Part shown: positions 8,316 to 17,070 of the stretch, one piece after another | How the letters are laid out: every line of letters starts with the position of its first letter | Numbering within the stretch: position 1 is the first letter of the stretch | Assembly (NCBI GenBank): GCA_013376995.1 | Contig: JACAAZ010000008.1 | Span: 81,305 to 145,304 of the forward strand | DNA from: Bacteroidota bacterium | GTDB taxonomy: Bacteria > Bacteroidota > Bacteroidia > Bacteroidales > UBA4417 | Direction: 5' to 3' | Length of the DNA stretch: 64,000 nt | Program-made: the position numbers and the translations under genes | Notes under the pieces: model-generated | What the model was told of the DNA's origin: nothing | The model's input: the letters and a program-made list of their open reading frames with translations, nothing else | Databases searched by the model: none

Positions 8316-10952
8316 CTACCTGCGGATGACAAACTTTCTGGAATACATCCCACTTGCATCAATCATCTGGAGAAAATAAATTCCATCCGCCAGCTTATCG
8401 ACCGGAATACTGAAATCCTGTCTACCGGAAGCCTTGAAATCGTCCGATACACGCTTCCCCTCCACATTCACAACCTGGATTTGATTGAAATTCCCGTTAA
8501 ATGAAGACAGGTCCAGGTGCAAAACATCTTTTACAGGATTGGGATAGATCCTAATGACGCTGACAGACGGATCTTCTATTCCCAAAGGATTCCTGGTGAC
8601 AGAGAGATCAAGCAGGTAGGTGCCGGCTGTACCAGTAAACTTAGGCGATACCAGGAAGTAAATGGTTCCTCCGTTTGGAGAAACAATGCTATTGGCCATT
8701 ACATCATCAAAAGGGTCTGAAAAAGTTGCACCATCAGTAGAATAGGAGAAAATCGCATCCTCTGTATAGCTCTGACCATTCCCGCTGCTTTTGGAGTCGT
8801 TTAGCCGGGCAGTGATCGTGTAACTATAGCCTGAAGGCAGGTCGATCTTATAATAATCATAATCTACACTGCTGGCAGAAGTATTGCTGATATTCGAACC
8901 GGTTGTGTTAACGGTTGCATTGTTTCCCGAGAAAGTTAATGGCAAAGCGGAAGCCTGTGCTGGTGAATTATTGGGTTCCCAGGAGTCGGCGGTAAAAGGG
9001 GCTTGCTGAACAATAACCTGGATCGGGTTCTGGTAATCGGTTGATCCAGTCAACTGCCAGCCTTGACCTGGTCCGTCCGGGAGGTATTGTATGGCTAGCA
9101 GGTATGTTCCGGGATCACAGGTAATATTCGAACTGGCGAATGTCAATCCATTGATATAGTGGTTATTTGCCGGCAGGTTATTCCCTGTTATTTGCTGAAC
9201 CGTAAAGACTGCATACCCTGAAAGGTCATACAGGGAAACATCAAACGTGCCGTTAAAGGCAGTCGTGCCTGTATTGAGTACATCCAGGTGAACGGAAACA
9301 GCCTGTCCCTGGATGAGCGTTGCTCCGGGTGTGAGGGCCATTGCTGAATATAATTCGATGGTATTGCTATGATGTACAGTCATTGGGGGAAAGTTCGTAA
9401 AACCCAATGTATCTGAAACCTGTATCCAGAGGTTATCCCCGCCAGGGCTATAAAAAATCCCTACGGAATAGCTGCCGGGCAACATTGTCAGGATTCCACT
9501 GGAAGAAAAAGTAAGGCCATTTGTATAATGGTAACCGGCCTGGAGTGACATCCCTGTGAGAACCTCTACATAGTCAACGAATATGCCATTATTGTCAAAT
9601 ATGGCTGCACAAAATTCGCCGTTGAAATCCTGGTTGGTATTATTTAAAATATTGGTATGGACAGTGAAGGTATCCCCATACTCAATGTTCGAAGGTGAAG
9701 CTGCCACGTTATCGAACAAGGATAAAGCGGAAGATTGGCTACTTCCCCCGGGGCCCTGAATTCCAATTACAGCCTGCTGTCCGCTATTAAAACCACCTGT
9801 TCCGCCCCCGGTTCCCGTACCTGTCGGATCCAGTGCGTCCACATCAAAGTAACCATCGAACTGTCCCGACCAGCCCCAGTTGAAATGAAAGAAATTATTG
9901 GCATCATATCCATCACAATTAAAACAATGCCCTCCCCCGTTTCCAAAACCGGCATAGAGGATCGGGCGGCCTGCATCCAGTTCTGCTTTCAGAAGATTGA
10001 CCCAATCTGGTTTATTGAGATAGGCAGAACGGGAAACTCCCTGAACACCCGAATACCCAAAATAGGTTTTAAAAGCATATTCCGCACAGCTTTGCACAGG
10101 GCTTTGTGATGAGATCACATAGGCTGAACTCCCTCCGGTGCTTCCTACCCCATAATGCATGTCAACACTCACCCCGCATTCATAAATCAATTTGGCAACA
10201 GCGGTATTGGACCCGTTAACTGACAGGGGCATCGAGTTCCAGTCGTAGGTTGTGCTTCCAAAATCTGCCGATAAAGTTCCATATTTAGGATCTGTATAAG
10301 AATGAAAACCAGCTCCGTTCGCCGGTGCACCCCAGAATTTCATGATCTGTGCCATCCCTGTGGCTACACAGCCGGTTACGGTCCGTTCACTGTAAGTATT
10401 GTCGAACGGACACATGGCATTATAATAAGGAGATTGGTCCCATGTGGTCTGTTCGAGCGGACTGACGGTATGAACCGATTTATCCCCCGTCTTTGATACC
10501 GAACCGGATTTGAGTTCTTCCCAGCAGGATTTGACTTCGCTGGAAGCCGGAATGTTATTTTGGATGAGTTCTTCGATCTGCTCCTTGTAACCATTCAGCC
10601 AATAGGCCACATCCGGTGCTATACTGGTAACATCAAAACCAACTTCATCAGAATATGCAAGAACTGGTTTTACATTGTCATCTCCTGATACGATAATGAA
10701 ACCCTTTGATGAATTACTATTAAAAATGTAATAGCAAACTAATTCACTCCCTGATCCCTGGCGATTGGCATATTCTGAATACACAGTTTGTACCAATGCC
10801 AGCTCATTAGAGCCTTGTGACGCTCGTGAGTGAACCTGTCCGGTTAAAAAATTTTGTCCGACAGTCCTGGCTGTCTTCTCATCAACCTGTTTCCCATAGG
10901 TAAATTGGAAGAAAACAAGTGATGCGAAAAGGAAACTTGTAAATCTTTTCAT
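8316..10952 (-). CDS. Secreted C10 (streptopain-type) cysteine protease with T9SS domain
   Basis: I choose the ATG at 10952 (MKRFTSFLF..., 878 residues), because it gives a clean signal peptide; an in-frame ATG 11 codons earlier exists. After a Spi-like propeptide (about 20-150) comes the peptidase C10 domain (about 165-405), with the nucleophile Cys195 in TVTGCVATGMAQ and the catalytic His342 in GGHCFNCDGYD. Two CARDB-like beta modules, a pre-peptidase C-terminal-like domain (about 660-790) and a T9SS type A sorting domain (IYPNPVKDVL) follow. Long inhibitory propeptides and surface export are typical for this family in Bacteroidota. It probably degrades external protein. It is monocistronic. 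Confidence 0.9.
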   Translation of the reverse strand: MKRFTSFLFASLVFFQFTYGKQVDEKTARTVGQNFLTGQVHSRASQGSNELALVQTVYSEYANRQGSGSELVCYYIFNSNSSKGFIIVSGDDNVKPVLAYSDEVGFDVTSIAPDVAYWLNGYKEQIEELIQNNIPASSEVKSCWEELKSGSVSKTGDKSVHTVSPLEQTTWDQSPYYNAMCPFDNTYSERTVTGCVATGMAQIMKFWGAPANGAGFHSYTDPKYGTLSADFGSTTYDWNSMPLSVNGSNTAVAKLIYECGVSVDMHYGVGSTGGSSAYVISSQSPVQSCAEYAFKTYFGYSGVQGVSRSAYLNKPDWVNLLKAELDAGRPILYAGFGNGGGHCFNCDGYDANNFFHFNWGWSGQFDGYFDVDALDPTGTGTGGGTGGFNSGQQAVIGIQGPGGSSQSSALSLFDNVAASPSNIEYGDTFTVHTNILNNTNQDFNGEFCAAIFDNNGIFVDYVEVLTGMSLQAGYHYTNGLTFSSSGILTMLPGSYSVGIFYSPGGDNLWIQVSDTLGFTNFPPMTVHHSNTIELYSAMALTPGATLIQGQAVSVHLDVLNTGTTAFNGTFDVSLYDLSGYAVFTVQQITGNNLPANNHYINGLTFASSNITCDPGTYLLAIQYLPDGPGQGWQLTGSTDYQNPIQVIVQQAPFTADSWEPNNSPAQASALPLTFSGNNATVNTTGSNISNTSASSVDYDYYKIDLPSGYSYTITARLNDSKSSGNGQSYTEDAIFSYSTDGATFSDPFDDVMANSIVSPNGGTIYFLVSPKFTGTAGTYLLDLSVTRNPLGIEDPSVSVIRIYPNPVKDVLHLDLSSFNGNFNQIQVVNVEGKRVSDDFKASGRQDFSIPVDKLADGIYFLQMIDASGMYSRKFVIRR

Positions 10953-11264
10953 GGATCTTAAATCTAAAACTTGTTTATAAAACAAAATCCCGCACGGAAT
11001 TATCCAAAATAATTAGGATATTTTTTATCTCATTGATTTTCATCCTCTTTGAGACTGTAAACTAAAAACTGACTTCCCATTATTAAAGATACGAAAGTCA
11101 AGGGTTGCATTTCTGTTTCAGAAGAAATTTCTTCTATCACACTGATGCTGATTTTCAGATAAATATTTGCATCAAAGACAAAAAGGAATTTTAAATATAT
11201 TCGTAATCAACAAGGTACGGAGAACAAATCCTCACCTTTAGTGTTAAGCAAAAAAGATTTTCAA

Positions 11265-11690
11265 ATGGCAGAAAAGAAATCAAAACTGGTTGAGATAAAA
11301 ACCAAACCTACCGCTGCAAGTGTGGAGGAGTTTATTAATTCTGTGCAGGATGAACAGAAGCGAAAAGACTGCTTTGAGTTATTGGAAATGATGAAAAAAG
11401 CAAGCGGGGAAGAACCTGTCTTGTGGAGCAGTTCGATTATTGGATTTGGGATCAAAAGGTATAAAAGCCCGGGCACGGGCAGGGAAGTTGATTGGCTGCG
11501 AATTGGATTCTCACCTCGCAAAGCGAACTTCTCATTATACTTAAGCCTTTACATCAAGGAGCATGAGGCTGCACTTCAGAGACTCGGAAAGTACAAGACG
11601 GGTGTTGGATGCTTGTATATAAACAAGTTAGAGGATGTAGACCTGGACGTTCTCAGGGAGATGGTTGAGACTGCCTTAGCAAAGGAATAG
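11265..11690 (+). CDS. DUF1801 domain protein
   Basis: A 141-residue soluble protein from the ATG at 11265 (MAEKKSKLVEIK); a GTG eight codons upstream is the less likely alternative. The pattern ASVEEFINSV, then DCFELLEMMKKASGEEPVLW, then IGFGIKRYKSP and FSPRKANFSLYL is characteristic of DUF1801. That is a small alpha/beta fold related to the frataxin-like YdhG group. It is cytoplasmic, with no signal peptide. The biochemical role is not established. It is a single gene followed by word-like repeats. Confidence 0.85.
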   Translation: MAEKKSKLVEIKTKPTAASVEEFINSVQDEQKRKDCFELLEMMKKASGEEPVLWSSSIIGFGIKRYKSPGTGREVDWLRIGFSPRKANFSLYLSLYIKEHEAALQRLGKYKTGVGCLYINKLEDVDLDVLREMVETALAKE

Positions 11691-12135
11691 CGCGTAGCGC
11701 ATAGAGCGTAGCGCTTAGCGCATAGCGCGAAGGGCATTGAACGCAGTGTATTAGGCGCTGGGAATGGAGCAATGAACGCAGTTAATGGCTTAGGTGGCAG
11801 AACATATTTTGCTTTGTGTATCTTAGTGTCTTCGTGCCTTTGTGGCCTAAAAACTAGCCATGAAGGCACAATCAGCCTGAGGCGGACTAATTTCACGAAG
11901 AAATTAATGAGAAATAACAAAGATGGAAGTTGAATCAAGCTACTTTCATAATTCTGAATTCACTATTTCAATTGTTCTGATTTCAGATCACCATGAAGTC
12001 GCAGATTTAGTTTCGGGCCCTATTGATTTTAGACGATTGTATCGATAGAATATACAACCTCTTTCCCAAATCTTTACCTTTACCTATATCAACCCTATTT
12101 GATATTTTTTAATTTGCTTTTCTGTCTGCTTTACG
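11691..12135. repeat. Intergenic word-like repeats (TAGCGC family)
   Basis: Bases about 11690-11750 are a degenerate tandem run of TAGCGCATAGCGC/TTAGCGC words. Bases about 11805-11890 contain the CTTCGTGCCTTTGTGGC motif that also occurs near 21780, 22040 and 25165. A minus-strand open frame across this DNA (11576-11938) reads ALCAKRYALCATRY and is a product of the repeats, not a gene. No promoter was placed with confidence for the gene at 12136. Confidence 0.65.
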
Positions 12136-12681
12136 ATGTATCCGTTTAATAAACAACGCCCTTTTAAACCAATCAAACGAGGATTTTACGCCTTTCCATT
12201 ACTTTTGCTCTTCTTGCTTTATCATCAAACTGCATCTCCTCAAAAATTGGAAGTAAAGGCAGGATTTGGGAATTATGAAGGATTTAACTTGGGGCTCTGC
12301 AATAGCTTCAAGAAACTCAGACTAGAATATGGGATAGGAACCGACCTGAATCTCTACGGACAAGGATTCCTGATTGCTGCTCATGCCTCTGCTGGTAGGA
12401 TCCTCACATTGAAAAAGCCTTCCTCCATTCATTCGCTCTCCCTGAACTTCAAAATAACCGCCTGGAAACTATCGAACAAGAGCAATGTCTTTTCTGCTTT
12501 ATCGCCTTCCGTTGAATTCCAGTACCAGAGAAAGATCAGCGGGCATTACAGGCTGGGCATCTTTTGCGGTGCAGCCTGGACCTACATTTTTCAGTACGAA
12601 AGGAAAACCTATGAGGATGTAGGTTACGCCCGGGAATGGCTTCCCAACTTCGGTTTAACCTTATACCGGAAACTTAAATGA
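12136..12681 (+). CDS. Small predicted outer-membrane beta-barrel protein
   Basis: A 181-residue protein with a positively charged start, a hydrophobic segment (about 19-33) ending near SPQ, and then alternating polar/hydrophobic strands such as KLEVKAGFGNYEGFNLGL. It ends in an aromatic strand, FGLTLYRKLK. This is what an eight-stranded outer-membrane barrel looks like, but I recognise no named family. Its TGA overlaps the ATG of the glycerophosphodiesterase-like gene by four bases (ATGA), so the two are translationally coupled and probably work at the same envelope site. Confidence 0.6.
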   Translation: MYPFNKQRPFKPIKRGFYAFPLLLLFLLYHQTASPQKLEVKAGFGNYEGFNLGLCNSFKKLRLEYGIGTDLNLYGQGFLIAAHASAGRILTLKKPSSIHSLSLNFKITAWKLSNKSNVFSALSPSVEFQYQRKISGHYRLGIFCGAAWTYIFQYERKTYEDVGYAREWLPNFGLTLYRKLK

Positions 12682-13493
12682 GAGCAATCTATATATTTTT
12701 CATTCTCATTGTGCTCTTTACTGGATGCAAAAAGCTGGTGTATTACCCAGACAAGACAATTCCAGTTGAAACTACACGCATACTTGCTCACCGCGGTGGA
12801 GGAAATGCCCAATTCAGGGATAATACGCTGGCGGGCATCAAGTCCGCTCTCAGGTGGAAAGATGGTATCGAGGTGGATGTCCAGCTAAGCAAAAATGGAA
12901 CTGTCTGGCTTTCACACTCTTCTGAGGTAGTGGCTTGCGATCAAACCTTCCGTTGCTTTGCTGAAACGCCCGATGATGATATCAAATCGATAACAAGCTG
13001 TAACGGACAAGATATCAGCTATACGCAACTTGAGGATGTCTTCCGGTTTATTCGGGACAGTTTTCCCGATAAGCAGGTTTCCCTGGATATTAAACCCTGG
13101 GGAGTGTGCGGCATCAACAGCGTGGATGTTGAAGGAACCATGAGGTACGAAGGGGAAAACATCCTGAATCTGGCAAAGCAATACAATTTGGAAGGGAATA
13201 TCAAATTCGAGACAGAGACGGCTTCTGTATTAGGGTATATTCAATCTAAAACTACTAAAGCGGAAATATACCTGACGGCATTCGGAGACTTTGAATTAGC
13301 TATGGTTCGTTGTTTAAAGGAAAAATACACAGGCATCTCCTACAAAAACAATGACGGCGAAATGCTAACGAAAGAAAAAATCGACCTGCTTCACAGGAAA
13401 GGACTAAGGATCATGGTGTGGAACCTGGCGAGCAGTGATGAGATCCCGGAACTTACTCAAATGGGGGTGGATTATATACAGCAGGATTTGTAG
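12678..13493 (+). CDS. Glycerophosphodiester phosphodiesterase-like lipoprotein
   Basis: A 271-residue protein with a lipoprotein signal (lipobox FTGC, Cys17) and a GDPD TIM-barrel. It shows LAHRGGGN (His38, Arg39), DNTLAGIKSAL (Asp48-Asn49-Thr50 in place of the usual Glu-Asn-Thr), GIEVDVQLSKNG (Glu65, Asp67) and SHSS (His80). The metal/catalytic His-Asp pair of the family is His-Ser here, and the Glu of ENT is Asp. Catalysis is therefore probable but not certain. The C-terminal LRIMVWNLASSDEIPEL matches the family's GlpQ-type end. It would cleave glycerophosphodiesters or act on lipid head groups in the periplasm. Coupled to the upstream barrel gene. Confidence 0.8.
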   Translation: MRAIYIFFILIVLFTGCKKLVYYPDKTIPVETTRILAHRGGGNAQFRDNTLAGIKSALRWKDGIEVDVQLSKNGTVWLSHSSEVVACDQTFRCFAETPDDDIKSITSCNGQDISYTQLEDVFRFIRDSFPDKQVSLDIKPWGVCGINSVDVEGTMRYEGENILNLAKQYNLEGNIKFETETASVLGYIQSKTTKAEIYLTAFGDFELAMVRCLKEKYTGISYKNNDGEMLTKEKIDLLHRKGLRIMVWNLASSDEIPELTQMGVDYIQQDL

Positions 13494-13895
13494 TGATAGT
13501 GGGGCGCGGATTGCAAATCCGCTATGACAGGGGGCATAGCGCGCAGGGTGTAAGGCATAGCGCATGGCGCACAGGGCGAAGGGTAATGATTGCTCATTTA
13601 AGGAATTAAGAACCGCAGAACAATCGAATAGTGAAGTATGAACTGTGAATAATCTCACTTCTGATTTCTAATTTCGTCTGTTCTAATGCTCTGATTTCAA
13701 TTTCGTGAACATGGGCGAAGCGCCTGGCGAATAGAGTAATTCTAACTCCATAAGAAATTAAGAACCCCAGAACAATCAAATAGCGAAGTTTAAACCTAAC
13801 AATCCGGAAAACAAATCTGGTCCTATCTTAGTTTATCTGTATTGCATTAGCCGCAACCCGTTAAGTCAGTATTTTCAACCTCAAAAATATGAGCA
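13494..13895. repeat. Intergenic word-like repeats
   Basis: Bases about 13500-13585 carry GGCATAGCGC / AGGGCGAAGGG words. Bases about 13595-13700 and 13745-13800 carry two copies of a piece reading AAGAACCgCAGAACAATCgAATAGTGAAGT, followed by a degenerate form of the CTTCTGATTTCTAATTTCGT motif. No gene is seen. The open frame 13404-13658 (minus) is composed of these repeats. Confidence 0.6.
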
Positions 13896-14357
13896 ATGGA
13901 AAGTAAAACACCATCCTGGAAAAAAGGAAGAGGTAAATTAGGTTTGCTACAACCACTTATAGGGTATTGGATAGCAGAAACAGACTCTCCAATGGGAAGG
14001 ATGAAATGCACGCGTGAATTCAAACCTTTATTAGGCGGACATTATATTGAACTGAATGCTAAATGGATGTTTTCCGAAAAGGTTTATGAAGAGGTAGCCA
14101 TAATTGGAATCAATAATGAAATAGTTTCGTTCTGGTCATTTACTTCAGATGGTAAAAAGTCGCAGGGACAACTTGCCGACGGGAGCGATATTCATCCTGA
14201 AGCCATTTGCTTTGAAGCACAAATGCCAGCAGGCTTAGCAAGGATGATTTATTGGCCCGACGAACATAATGGCTTTTATTGGGCTGTTGAATCCAAAGTG
14301 AAAAAAGGTTGGAACCGGTTTACAGAACATCATTATATAGCTACGAAAAGCATTTGA
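13896..14357 (+). CDS. Lipocalin-like small cytoplasmic protein (DUF1579-like)
   Basis: A 153-residue protein without signal peptide. It shows LQPLIGYWIAETDSPMGRMK, then TREFKPLLGGHYIELNAKW and IIGINNEIVSFWSFTSDGK. The pattern of a Trp-containing first strand, a CTREF/LGGHYI strand and FWSFTSDGK strands resembles DUF1579 and related lipocalin-like barrels. I would not push beyond a small ligand-binding-type beta-barrel of unknown function. It is convergent with the T9SS gene at 14515-16545, with word-like repeats between them. Confidence 0.65.
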   Translation: MESKTPSWKKGRGKLGLLQPLIGYWIAETDSPMGRMKCTREFKPLLGGHYIELNAKWMFSEKVYEEVAIIGINNEIVSFWSFTSDGKKSQGQLADGSDIHPEAICFEAQMPAGLARMIYWPDEHNGFYWAVESKVKKGWNRFTEHHYIATKSI

Positions 14358-14514
14358 AGTGAGGAAATCTATCCTGACTTGAATTTCTTCCACTAGTATT
14401 TCCGCATAAGAGCAAGGCGCATAGAAGAGAACCTGGAGTTCATGAATTGAATATAACGCTTCGCGCCGCGCGCTTAGCGCTTTGCCTGGTGTCAGCAAAA
14501 TCCCCGTAAGTCAA

Positions 14515-16545
14515 TTATTTGTCTCCCGCAACTACGATCTTTCTGGTAATAGTAGCTTTACCCTGCATCTCCAGTTTTAACATGTAAACGCCATTGGTCA
14601 AACCTGACAGGTCTAGCCTGTCACCGGTAAAATCCTTGATTTGCTTTACGGTAGCACCAGGGGTTGAATGCAGGCTGATCCGTGCATGTGTTGCACCCGA
14701 AATATAGACAAATCCTGATGCCGGATTGGGATAAACAGCAAGGTTGCAAATCCCTGGATCATCTATTCCGGTTGTATAAAAGAAGTTTACAGCATACTGG
14801 TTATGAGCTACATTATTCTGTGCAAAGGCATCGATGGTTGTAGTTCCGGGAATTGTTGCTGTTGGGATGACAATCACAATTTCAGTACTGTCAATCGGGA
14901 CAGCCTGAACCAGCGGAACCAGGCTTGTACCTTCAGGAACTCCATAATTATAGTTGAAATTGTCAGGGCTGAAACCATTGATGGAATTGCCATCCACTCT
15001 AATATCATTTAACCTGTTCTCGGTATTCAGGATACCGTTTTCAACCGAATAGGCCGATTGGTAAATTTCTTTTGTAAAGCCATTCTGAACCCAGAGTTCC
15101 ACAAGCAGGTCATCCCATCTTTCAATATGGGTTTCGGTAAGATCTACTGTTGCCGTATAAGTGAAAGGCGTTCGGTCTGCAAGGTTTACAAAGGTTCCGA
15201 CGGCATCCGGGATCATCTTCATCATTACATGGTCAAAGCTGTTTTCACCATTTGAGCCGGTATTATTATAAGTGGTCTTCTCAACTACGGCAACGTAAAG
15301 TCGGCTTCCCGGGAAATTGCTGAAAGGCAGGACTGTGGCATTCACAGTGATGACATGATCATTGAAGGTGTGGGTTGCCACTATATTCATTCTGGCCACC
15401 TCGGAACTATCCGGCCCAAATGCATTCTGGACCGCTCCCATGTTAGTATTCACATATTTCCCGTCGCATTCGAGCCAGGGCACCCAGGTTACCCCGTAAT
15501 AATCCCTTCGTACACCGCCTTCAGCAGTATAATAAGGGTCACCAGCACCAGGCCAGTTCATTTGGTATTTTATAACAGCGATGTTGTCCTCGTGAGAATC
15601 GCACCAGGGTACAAAGGAAGTGTTGAAAAAGGCACAGGGGAGACAGGTAGAACTGGTGAATTCTTCAAAAATAGGCCTTCGGGGAACGGAATAACATACC
15701 TTGTTGACAGTCTTCGAGAGCGTATCGTTACCGGGATCAGGATCCGGGGCGCCATTTACCGAGTTAAGCCAGACAGTCAGCTTATGCATGCCTATAGGGG
15801 CATCCATAAGTTCATCACAGGTGAATTCCGTTGTCCCAAAAGTAGGCACCGATAAGCCGGTAAGGGTTGTTACATGGACATCACCACCATCGAGCCGCCA
15901 GTCAATTTCGGCAGTATTTATTGTACCTGAGCCGACGTTTTCCAGTACTCCCCTGACTTCTGCGGGGTTAGAGAAATAAACTGGTGTCTGGTTGATGGAT
16001 GCCAGCGCCCCGTTCAGGGTAACAGGATTGATAAGTATTACATTGTCAAGGAACCAGTTATCGAGGTTGTACATGTTGCCCGTAAGGAAGAAGCAGAACT
16101 GGAACCCGGCAGAACCAACATCGCTGTTATTGATTTCAAGATCCATCTGCGAAGGGCCTAAATCTCCAAATGGTGATATCTGCCAGACTGTATGCCAGGT
16201 ACCTGAGCTGCCTGATCGTGTGGCTACTCCAAGTTTGGGAGCAGGGTTTGTATACCAGTCGTAGTAATGGGTAAAGGCCAGGTGAACGGACGTCAGACCT
16301 GTCAGGTCTATAACAGGCGAGATCAACTGTGTGTCAGTCCCGGTTCCATATGTGAAATTGGCTTCAGGGGCAATACCACCAGCATTATTCGACTGGCTGA
16401 TTGACCATTGGTCATTCATACCATTGATTGACCAGCCAGCAGGCGGCATCTGGTTGGATGAGAAATCCTGGGAAAGATAGGTTTGGCCGGAAGCCAGAAA
16501 ACCGGTCAACAATATACAGATCAGGATAAAACTTGTGTATTTCAT
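14515..16545 (-). CDS. Omp28-like T9SS cargo with jelly-roll N-terminal module
   Basis: A 676-residue secreted protein: signal peptide (1-20), a choice-of-anchor-J-like beta-sandwich (about 22-175, QDFSSNQMPPAGWSINGMN), and a CARDB-like module (about 180-285). An Omp28-type thioredoxin-fold domain follows (about 285-480), with FEEFTSSTCLPCAFFN placing a CxxC at Cys301/Cys304, then a linker and a T9SS type A sorting domain (about 600-676, VYPNPASGF). Omp28-family proteins are surface proteins in Bacteroidota; the CxxC suggests redox activity or a structural disulfide, which the sequence does not settle. Its 5' flank (16562-16617) carries a repeat found again at 21621. Confidence 0.83.
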   Translation of the reverse strand: MKYTSFILICILLTGFLASGQTYLSQDFSSNQMPPAGWSINGMNDQWSISQSNNAGGIAPEANFTYGTGTDTQLISPVIDLTGLTSVHLAFTHYYDWYTNPAPKLGVATRSGSSGTWHTVWQISPFGDLGPSQMDLEINNSDVGSAGFQFCFFLTGNMYNLDNWFLDNVILINPVTLNGALASINQTPVYFSNPAEVRGVLENVGSGTINTAEIDWRLDGGDVHVTTLTGLSVPTFGTTEFTCDELMDAPIGMHKLTVWLNSVNGAPDPDPGNDTLSKTVNKVCYSVPRRPIFEEFTSSTCLPCAFFNTSFVPWCDSHEDNIAVIKYQMNWPGAGDPYYTAEGGVRRDYYGVTWVPWLECDGKYVNTNMGAVQNAFGPDSSEVARMNIVATHTFNDHVITVNATVLPFSNFPGSRLYVAVVEKTTYNNTGSNGENSFDHVMMKMIPDAVGTFVNLADRTPFTYTATVDLTETHIERWDDLLVELWVQNGFTKEIYQSAYSVENGILNTENRLNDIRVDGNSINGFSPDNFNYNYGVPEGTSLVPLVQAVPIDSTEIVIVIPTATIPGTTTIDAFAQNNVAHNQYAVNFFYTTGIDDPGICNLAVYPNPASGFVYISGATHARISLHSTPGATVKQIKDFTGDRLDLSGLTNGVYMLKLEMQGKATITRKIVVAGDK

Positions 16546-16561
16546 ACAATTAAGTCTTAGG

Positions 16562-16617
16562 CAGTTCTTGAATAATCAGCTGATAAAGAAACGATAAAAA
16601 AATACTCTTAACAAGTG
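16562..16617. repeat. 56-bp repeat, copy 1 of 2
   Basis: This stretch begins CAGTTCTTGAATAATC and ends CTTAACAAGTG. It matches 21621-21677 almost base for base, with a few substitutions and one inserted A. It lies directly upstream of the minus-strand Omp28-like gene, so here it forms part of that gene's 5' region. The second copy lies in a noncoding stretch. Confidence 0.8.
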
Positions 16618-17070
16618 TGCTCAGAAATTGAATGATTGCTATCGATGAAGACAAAAGATAAAAGTAAAAAGACAAAAGATAAAGGTAGAAAGACAAAGGA
16701 CAAAAGATAAAAGACAAAAGATAAAAGTAACGGGCAAATCCGCCTAAGGCAGAAAGGCAAAAGTCAAATCCCAATGGCAGAGAATTAAGATTGGTGACGA
16801 GCTGGGTTTCTGGTGAAGTTCCTTCCGTTTCTGTAATGATTTCCTCCCTCTAAAAAGTCAAAGGTCCTCAAGGGATCGTTCAACAAGTTGAGAACATGTA
16901 CAGAACTGTTCTCCAGGAATCGTTAAGAGTACAATATGTCGAACAATCTTACTGGCTTGTTGTTAATAGAGTTTGCTCTCTTAAAACCACTCAACCATCT
17001 ATAGAATAAGCTTGTATGAATATCCACATTGAACAGAATAACCCGGAAAAGAAACCAAAGCAGATTCCAT
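16618..17070. repeat. A-rich GACAAAAGATAAAAGTAAAAA word repeats
   Basis: Bases about 16646-16734 are a degenerate tandem of GACAAAAGATAAAAGTAAAAA words, also seen at about 31426-31513. The reverse-strand reading SFYFYLLSFYFYL is an artefact of the repeat. The remainder up to 17070 shows no gene. A TTG-initiated extension of the next gene into this DNA is unlikely. Confidence 0.75.

Noticed and set aside
11576-11938. Minus-strand 120-codon open frame
   Set aside because: Covers the end of the DUF1801 gene in antisense and continues through TAGCGC words; composition is repeat-derived.
13404-13658. Minus-strand 84-codon open frame
   Set aside because: Antisense to the glycerophosphodiesterase-like gene end and then intergenic word repeats (reads ALCAMRYAL).
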